64,000 nucleotides of DNA from Fredinandcohnia aciditolerans (GTDB taxonomy: Bacteria; Bacillota; Bacilli; Bacillales; Bacillaceae_L). The notes under the pieces were generated by a model. It worked only from the letters and a program-made list of their open reading frames with translations, searched no databases and was not told the origin of the DNA. Below are positions 59,971 to 64,000 of this stretch, piece after piece. Where the stretch lies: positions 28,189-92,188 of the forward strand of contig QGHH01000018.1 in assembly GCA_003640645.1 (NCBI GenBank), read 5' to 3'. The translations under genes were made by a program, and so were the position numbers. Each line of letters opens with the position of its first letter. Within the stretch, counting starts at the first letter, position 1.

Positions 59971-61543
59971 AGTATCGATCCTCTAAGTCGATTCCTTGGT
60001 AATAATGCTTCAGAATTTCCTCATAGGTTGCACCTTTTTCAGCCATTCCGACTGCACCCGTTTGTGACAAGCCAACACCATGGCCCCATCCACCACCGTA
60101 AACCTTAAATCCAATTACCTCTTTTGTTTTATTGTCTTTAACTGGCTCAATGTGGAACAATGTACTTAGAAGTGAAGCTTGGTTGCCACTTGCATTGATA
60201 TATTTTAGAGTTGTACGTATGCGATCCTTGTATTCGTAAAAGGTACCATTCTCCGTAACAAACTCAATTTCAAGAACACGGCCCGAGCTTGAACGCTCTA
60301 GAACATTTATTTCGTAAACCTTACCAACCTCAGTGTTAAAGGATGTACTCAATACATCACTCATTTCTTCGGCTGTCCATTCAAAATTCCAGCGATGGTA
60401 TTTAGACCAATCTGCCTCAAAATCTCCTTCACTTGCTGCACGCAGGGATTTGGAGTTGCTATGATTTTTGAAAACTTCTAGAGATGGAACGTGTTCAAAC
60501 GCCTTACCTCTTTGCGCATCTGGAACACCTCTTAAGTAAGGAACAGGTTCTGAATTCCACACATCTTCATTATTGGCCGAAAAACCGCCACTAGTAGAAT
60601 TAAATACAGCCGTAATTAATTTTCCTTCGTAAGTTGCAACAATCCCTCGGGTACCATCAACTGCATCATTTGAGATGGGGTGTTCAGCCTCAAAACCGCC
60701 ATACACTTGGTCAGACGTTGTTGGAAGAAGATCATACCCGTCATTACCTCTTTTACCCATATTTGATAAGGCATATGTTCTGGCAGCAATGGCTTGTGAC
60801 TTTTGTGCCTCTAATTCCCCGTATGGTACAGGAGGTAATTCACGTGGGACAACACCATATAAATACTCCTCTATTGGAAGTTCGTTGATTCCTGCAAGTG
60901 CCCCCGAACTATTAAAACCAACCTCAGCGATTCCACGATACTGATTCCCGTTAATCGTCACTAAATCCTCTGAAACGATCTGAATCGGATTGGTTGTTGT
61001 GATGGCTGTTTCCCCTTTTGAGACTTTGATTGTTGATTCGCCTTCAACAGTTGTAATTAATCTCCAGTAGGCATCACTAGCCCCTAATCCTCTTGCCACA
61101 ATTTCATCTTTAAAAGCCGTTCTTACCGCAAAAGATGCGTCTGACGGAAATTCTCCGATTAATAAACGCCAACCATTATTGTATTCTTCAAGATAAGTTG
61201 AATATCCAAACGTTTCAGCACGCTGTAACCAATCCTGAATATAAGCATTGCTTGTTGAATATGCAACCTGTAATCGATAATTTGTTTTTACAATAGATGA
61301 GCCTGCAAGCTCAACTTGAACCTCCTCATTATCACCTGTTAAAAGGACCTCACCTGTTTCTTTGTTAATCACATCAAACTTACTTACCGCACCCACTTCC
61401 AAAGACTCTACAGAAGGCACAACTCCAATCCGAATATCTGGTTCCTCTCCCTCGCTTGCTTCTGCTGGATTGCCCCAGATTCCCTGAAGTGAAAAAATAC
61501 TAACAAAGGTAAACACAAATAATAGCTTCAACACTTTTTTCAC
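59969..61543 (-). CDS. Secreted SpoIID/LytB-domain protein 2
   Basis: A 524-residue exported protein with a signal peptide ending near GNPAEA. Residues about 90-150 look like a SPOR-type glycan-binding fold (LQVAYSTSNAYIQDWLQRAE). The SpoIID domain follows at about 205-500, with LPIEEYLYGVVPRELP, SQAIAARTYAL and GGWGHGVGLSQTGA. It starts at GTG with a GGGGGAAT site. It is related to the protein at 44634-46409. Likely a peptidoglycan-acting or amidase-enhancing factor. Confidence 0.88.
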   Translation of the reverse strand: MKKVLKLLFVFTFVSIFSLQGIWGNPAEASEGEEPDIRIGVVPSVESLEVGAVSKFDVINKETGEVLLTGDNEEVQVELAGSSIVKTNYRLQVAYSTSNAYIQDWLQRAETFGYSTYLEEYNNGWRLLIGEFPSDASFAVRTAFKDEIVARGLGASDAYWRLITTVEGESTIKVSKGETAITTTNPIQIVSEDLVTINGNQYRGIAEVGFNSSGALAGINELPIEEYLYGVVPRELPPVPYGELEAQKSQAIAARTYALSNMGKRGNDGYDLLPTTSDQVYGGFEAEHPISNDAVDGTRGIVATYEGKLITAVFNSTSGGFSANNEDVWNSEPVPYLRGVPDAQRGKAFEHVPSLEVFKNHSNSKSLRAASEGDFEADWSKYHRWNFEWTAEEMSDVLSTSFNTEVGKVYEINVLERSSSGRVLEIEFVTENGTFYEYKDRIRTTLKYINASGNQASLLSTLFHIEPVKDNKTKEVIGFKVYGGGWGHGVGLSQTGAVGMAEKGATYEEILKHYYQGIDLEDRY

Positions 61544-61775
61544 GCACGATTCCCCCTACTATTTTTCGTCATACTCTTAAGTTCGTTAAGGGGAATAAAA
61601 CATCCTTTCGTACGAATTTACCATTTTTTGAAATAAAATATCACAAATAGATTTTACTTGTTCCCTACCATCCGATTGAAACTGACAAGATTCATTTTTC
61701 TTCTACTCTTTTTCATGCGATTGGCCGCCATCTATCTGAAATTTTTATATGACCTTTGGCCCAATTAGGCATAAA

Positions 61776-61802
61776 AAAATAACCAGGGTTTCCTGGTTAT
61801 TA
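61776..61802 (-). terminator. Terminator of the ABC exporter gene
   Basis: Minus-strand AATAACCAGG and CCTGGTTATT form the stem overlapping the stop codon, followed by a T-run. Confidence 0.85.
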
Positions 61803-63518
61803 TGATTGATATTGGACCTGATGTAGATTTGCGAAGATCCCGCCTTTTTCTAGTAGTTCATCATGTCCACCTTGTTCCGCAATACCTTCTTCTGTCACCA
61901 CGATGATGCGATCTGCATTTCGGATTGTAGCCAAACGGTGTGCGATAACAAGTGTTGTGCGATTTTTTGAAAGCTCTGTTAAGGCTTTTTGGATAATCTG
62001 CTCTGTTTCCGTATCTAAAGCAGAAGTGGCTTCATCCAATATTAAGATTGGTGGATTCTTTAAAAACATTCGAGCGATGGCAATCCGTTGTTTTTGACCA
62101 CCTGAAAGCTTAAGACCACGTTCTCCAACCTGTGTTTCATAGCCATCTGGTAGTCCAGCAATAAACTCCTCCAGGTGAGCACGCCTTGCAGCCTCTTCAA
62201 TTTGTTCATCCGATGCCCCAAGCAATCCGTATGCAATATTTTCACGCAGCGTTCCTGTAAAAAGGAAAACATCCTGCTGAACAATTCCAATCTTGGAACG
62301 CAACGATTCCTTTGTCATTTTTCGAATATCCATTCCGTCAATCGAAATGGAGCCTCCATCAACATCGTAGAAACGAGGAATTAAAGAACAAATAGTCGTT
62401 TTCCCGGCTCCAGAAGGGCCAACAAAGGCCACTGTCTCTCCAGCATGAACCTTAAGATTTATATCTTTTAAGACCGGTCCTTGCTTTTCATCATAGCCAA
62501 AGGTTACTTGATCAAACACGATATCCCCACGAAGGGATGGTACTGCAATTGCATCTTTCGCATTTTTCACTTCAGGCTCCATATCAAGTAGCTCTGTAAA
62601 GCGTTTGAAACCAGCCATCCCTTTTGGGTACAGTTCCAATAGGGCACTAATTTTATCAATCGGTTTAAACAGGACATTGGCATATAAGACGAATCCAACT
62701 AATTCTCCGTAAGTAAGCTCCCCGCTAAAGCTTAACCACGCACCGACTACTAACACGATAAGGACAAACAGACGTGTCATGAGATAGATACCAGCAGATG
62801 CTGACCCCATTACTTTATAAGCACTAAGCTTTGAACGACGAAACTTACGGTTATCAACTCTAAATCTAGAAATTTCAAATTCTTCATTTGTGAAAGATTG
62901 GACAACACGTGCCCCCGCCACACTATCTTCGACCCTAGCATTCACATCCGCAATATTGCTATACATCGCCTTCCACGCACGATTCATACGGACATTTGAA
63001 AATGCAATCAACCATACTAAAAATGGCACAACAATAATCGCAATTAGGGCAAGCTTCACATTAATCGTTAACATAATCCAAAATGCCCCAACAAAAGTCA
63101 TAATGGCAATGAACAAATCCTCAGGACCATGATGAGCAAGCTCACCAATATCAAACAAATCATTCGTAATGCGGCTCATAATATGACCTGTTTTTGTATT
63201 ATCAAAAAAGCGAAAAGACTGCCGCTGCACATGTTGGAATAACTGCTGCCTCATATCCGTTTCAATGTTAATCCCAAGCTTATGGCCCCAATAGCCTACA
63301 ATAAAGTGAAGACCTGTGCTAACTGAATACAATACTAACAATCCAATACTCACCCATATGATTGCAGACCAGTTATCAGTTGGCAAAAGTTTATCAATAA
63401 ACCACTGCACGGCTAGCGGAAAGGCCAGCTCTAGAATCGCAACAATCACCGCACAACTAAAATCTATTAAAAACAAAGTGCGATGGGGCTTATAATATGT
63501 AAAAAAACGTCGAATCAT
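61800..63518 (-). CDS. ABC exporter half-transporter (fused membrane and ATPase domains)
   Basis: A 572-residue type IV exporter. Six membrane helices lie in residues 1-310, then the nucleotide-binding domain with Walker A GPSGAGKTT, signature LSGGQKQR, Walker B ILILDEATSALD and switch His in AHRLATI. It acts as a dimer, presumably exporting lipid, drug or peptide; the substrate cannot be told. The ATG has an AAGGAGAGA site. It is monocistronic. It is not a partner for the CUT1 importers, which need a stand-alone ATPase. Confidence 0.93.
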   Translation of the reverse strand: MIRRFFTYYKPHRTLFLIDFSCAVIVAILELAFPLAVQWFIDKLLPTDNWSAIIWVSIGLLVLYSVSTGLHFIVGYWGHKLGINIETDMRQQLFQHVQRQSFRFFDNTKTGHIMSRITNDLFDIGELAHHGPEDLFIAIMTFVGAFWIMLTINVKLALIAIIVVPFLVWLIAFSNVRMNRAWKAMYSNIADVNARVEDSVAGARVVQSFTNEEFEISRFRVDNRKFRRSKLSAYKVMGSASAGIYLMTRLFVLIVLVVGAWLSFSGELTYGELVGFVLYANVLFKPIDKISALLELYPKGMAGFKRFTELLDMEPEVKNAKDAIAVPSLRGDIVFDQVTFGYDEKQGPVLKDINLKVHAGETVAFVGPSGAGKTTICSLIPRFYDVDGGSISIDGMDIRKMTKESLRSKIGIVQQDVFLFTGTLRENIAYGLLGASDEQIEEAARRAHLEEFIAGLPDGYETQVGERGLKLSGGQKQRIAIARMFLKNPPILILDEATSALDTETEQIIQKALTELSKNRTTLVIAHRLATIRNADRIIVVTEEGIAEQGGHDELLEKGGIFANLHQVQYQS

Positions 63519-63648
63519 TTTGCTCTCTCCTTGTGATTTCCTACTGCTATAACGAATTATAAGCCGTTACACCTAAATTTGACAAACTATTTTGTTACTC
63601 GAAGTTTTTTTTGTTTGGCTTTTCTCGCTTACGCACTTTCTTCTCCGC

Positions 63649-64000
63649 TTGTACAAGGAACTCAATCTTGCGGGACACGCTCACTCGCTTTTCACTCTAG
63701 CTTGTTCCGCGAAAGCACTCTTGCGGGACATGCTCGCTCTCTTTTTACCCCAGCTTGTACCGCGAAGCCACTCTTGCGGGACACGCTTACTCTCTTTTTA
63801 CCTCAGCTTGTATCGCAAAACCACTCTTGCGGGACACGCTTACTCTCTTTTTACCTCAGCTTGTATCGCAAAACCACTCTTGCGGGACACGCTCGCTCTT
63901 TTTATACCCCAGTATGTACCGCGAAACCACTCTTGCGGGACACGCTTACTCTCTTTTTACCTCAGCTTGTATCGCAAAACCACTCTTGCGGGACACGCTC
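63649..64000. repeat. 53-bp tandem repeat array, second locus, runs off the window
   Basis: Units begin CTTGTACCGCGA or close variants at 63649, 63702, 63755, 63808, 63861, 63914 and 63967, again 53 bp apart. They share the backbone (TGTACCGCGA, CTTGCGGGACACGCT) with the array at 49139-49890 but differ in the linker (ACTCTCTTTTTACCTC). The same dyad is present: AGC/GCT, TGT/ACA and CCGCGA/TTGCGG, with a TCGCAA/TTGCGG variant that keeps pairing. The first units next to the ABC gene are the most decayed. The 63519-63648 stretch holds the ABC gene promoter, not clearly recognisable. Confidence 0.93.

Noticed and set aside
61800-63518. ATPase partner for the CUT1 importers
   Set aside because: The protein is a fused exporter half-transporter with its own membrane domain, not a stand-alone MsmX-type subunit.
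49139-64000. CRISPR array
   Set aside because: The 53-bp units are contiguous with no variable spacers, and no cas genes are present.
1-64000. rRNA, tRNA, prophage or insertion-sequence genes
   Set aside because: Looked for by eye; no tRNA-like cloverleaf, rRNA core sequence, transposase or phage structural gene was recognised.

Overview
The window is a low-GC, densely coded stretch that looks like a Bacillaceae (Bacillus sensu lato) chromosome. The reasons are strong AGGAGG-type ribosome binding sites with frequent GTG/TTG starts, cre-like catabolite sites, a SASP-like spore gene, SpoIID/LytB proteins, YhgE, CUT1 sugar importers without their own ATPase, and several families of intergenic repeats. 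I recognise no rRNA, tRNA, phage or IS gene.

Layout. (1) 1-7.8 kb, minus strand: an alpha-glucoside utilisation operon with lipoprotein, two permeases, a LacI-type regulator and two GH13 alpha-glucosidases, the last cut by the window edge. (2) 8-11.7 kb: a TetR regulator with YhgE, plus two small genes, one SASP-like. (3) 11.7-13.8 kb: threonine breakdown (SDR-type threonine dehydrogenase and Kbl), followed by a 52-bp tandem repeat array. (4) 14.9-44.2 kb: a large cell-wall amino-sugar salvage region. It holds an AmiE-like serine hydrolase with a tandem-GNAT protein, a secreted GH18 chitinase, MurK-like kinase, MurR-like RpiR regulator, a second tandem-GNAT protein, two MurQ etherases, NamZ, NagZ, a GH20 hexosaminidase, a PIG-L deacetylase, AnmK, two DUF624 membrane proteins and three complete CUT1 importers minus ATPase. 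(5) 44.6-48 kb: a SpoIID/LytB protein and an M20 dipeptidase. (6) 48.1-54.1 kb: a sucrose PTS locus (scrR, scrA, scrB, scrK) with three copies of the operator and a 53-bp tandem array between scrB and scrK. (7) 54.2-63.5 kb: two GNATs, tryptophan 2,3-dioxygenase, a split ThrE-type exporter, glutaminyl-tRNA synthetase, a second SpoIID/LytB protein and an ABC exporter. The window ends inside a second array of the 53-bp repeat family.

The centrepiece is the salvage region. In B. subtilis NamZ, NagZ and AmiE are secreted and MurNAc enters by a PTS. Here NamZ, NagZ, GH20 and the AmiE-like hydrolase all lack signal peptides and sit with three ABC importers, a sugar kinase of the MurK type, AnmK and two MurQ. 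The simplest reading is that wall fragments are imported first and dismantled in the cytoplasm: NagZ/GH20/NamZ cut the glycosidic bonds, the AmiE-like enzyme removes peptide, MurK and AnmK phosphorylate MurNAc and anhydro-MurNAc, and MurQ removes lactate to give GlcNAc-6-P. Cre-like sites upstream of three operons suggest carbon catabolite control.

The non-coding DNA is also unusual. There are two families of roughly 52-53 bp minisatellites, one with a two-unit higher-order pattern and a conserved hairpin. A structured element lies just upstream of the start codons of scrA and thrE, with compensating changes in its terminal hairpin, and another dispersed element is present at 3.0 and 58.0 kb.
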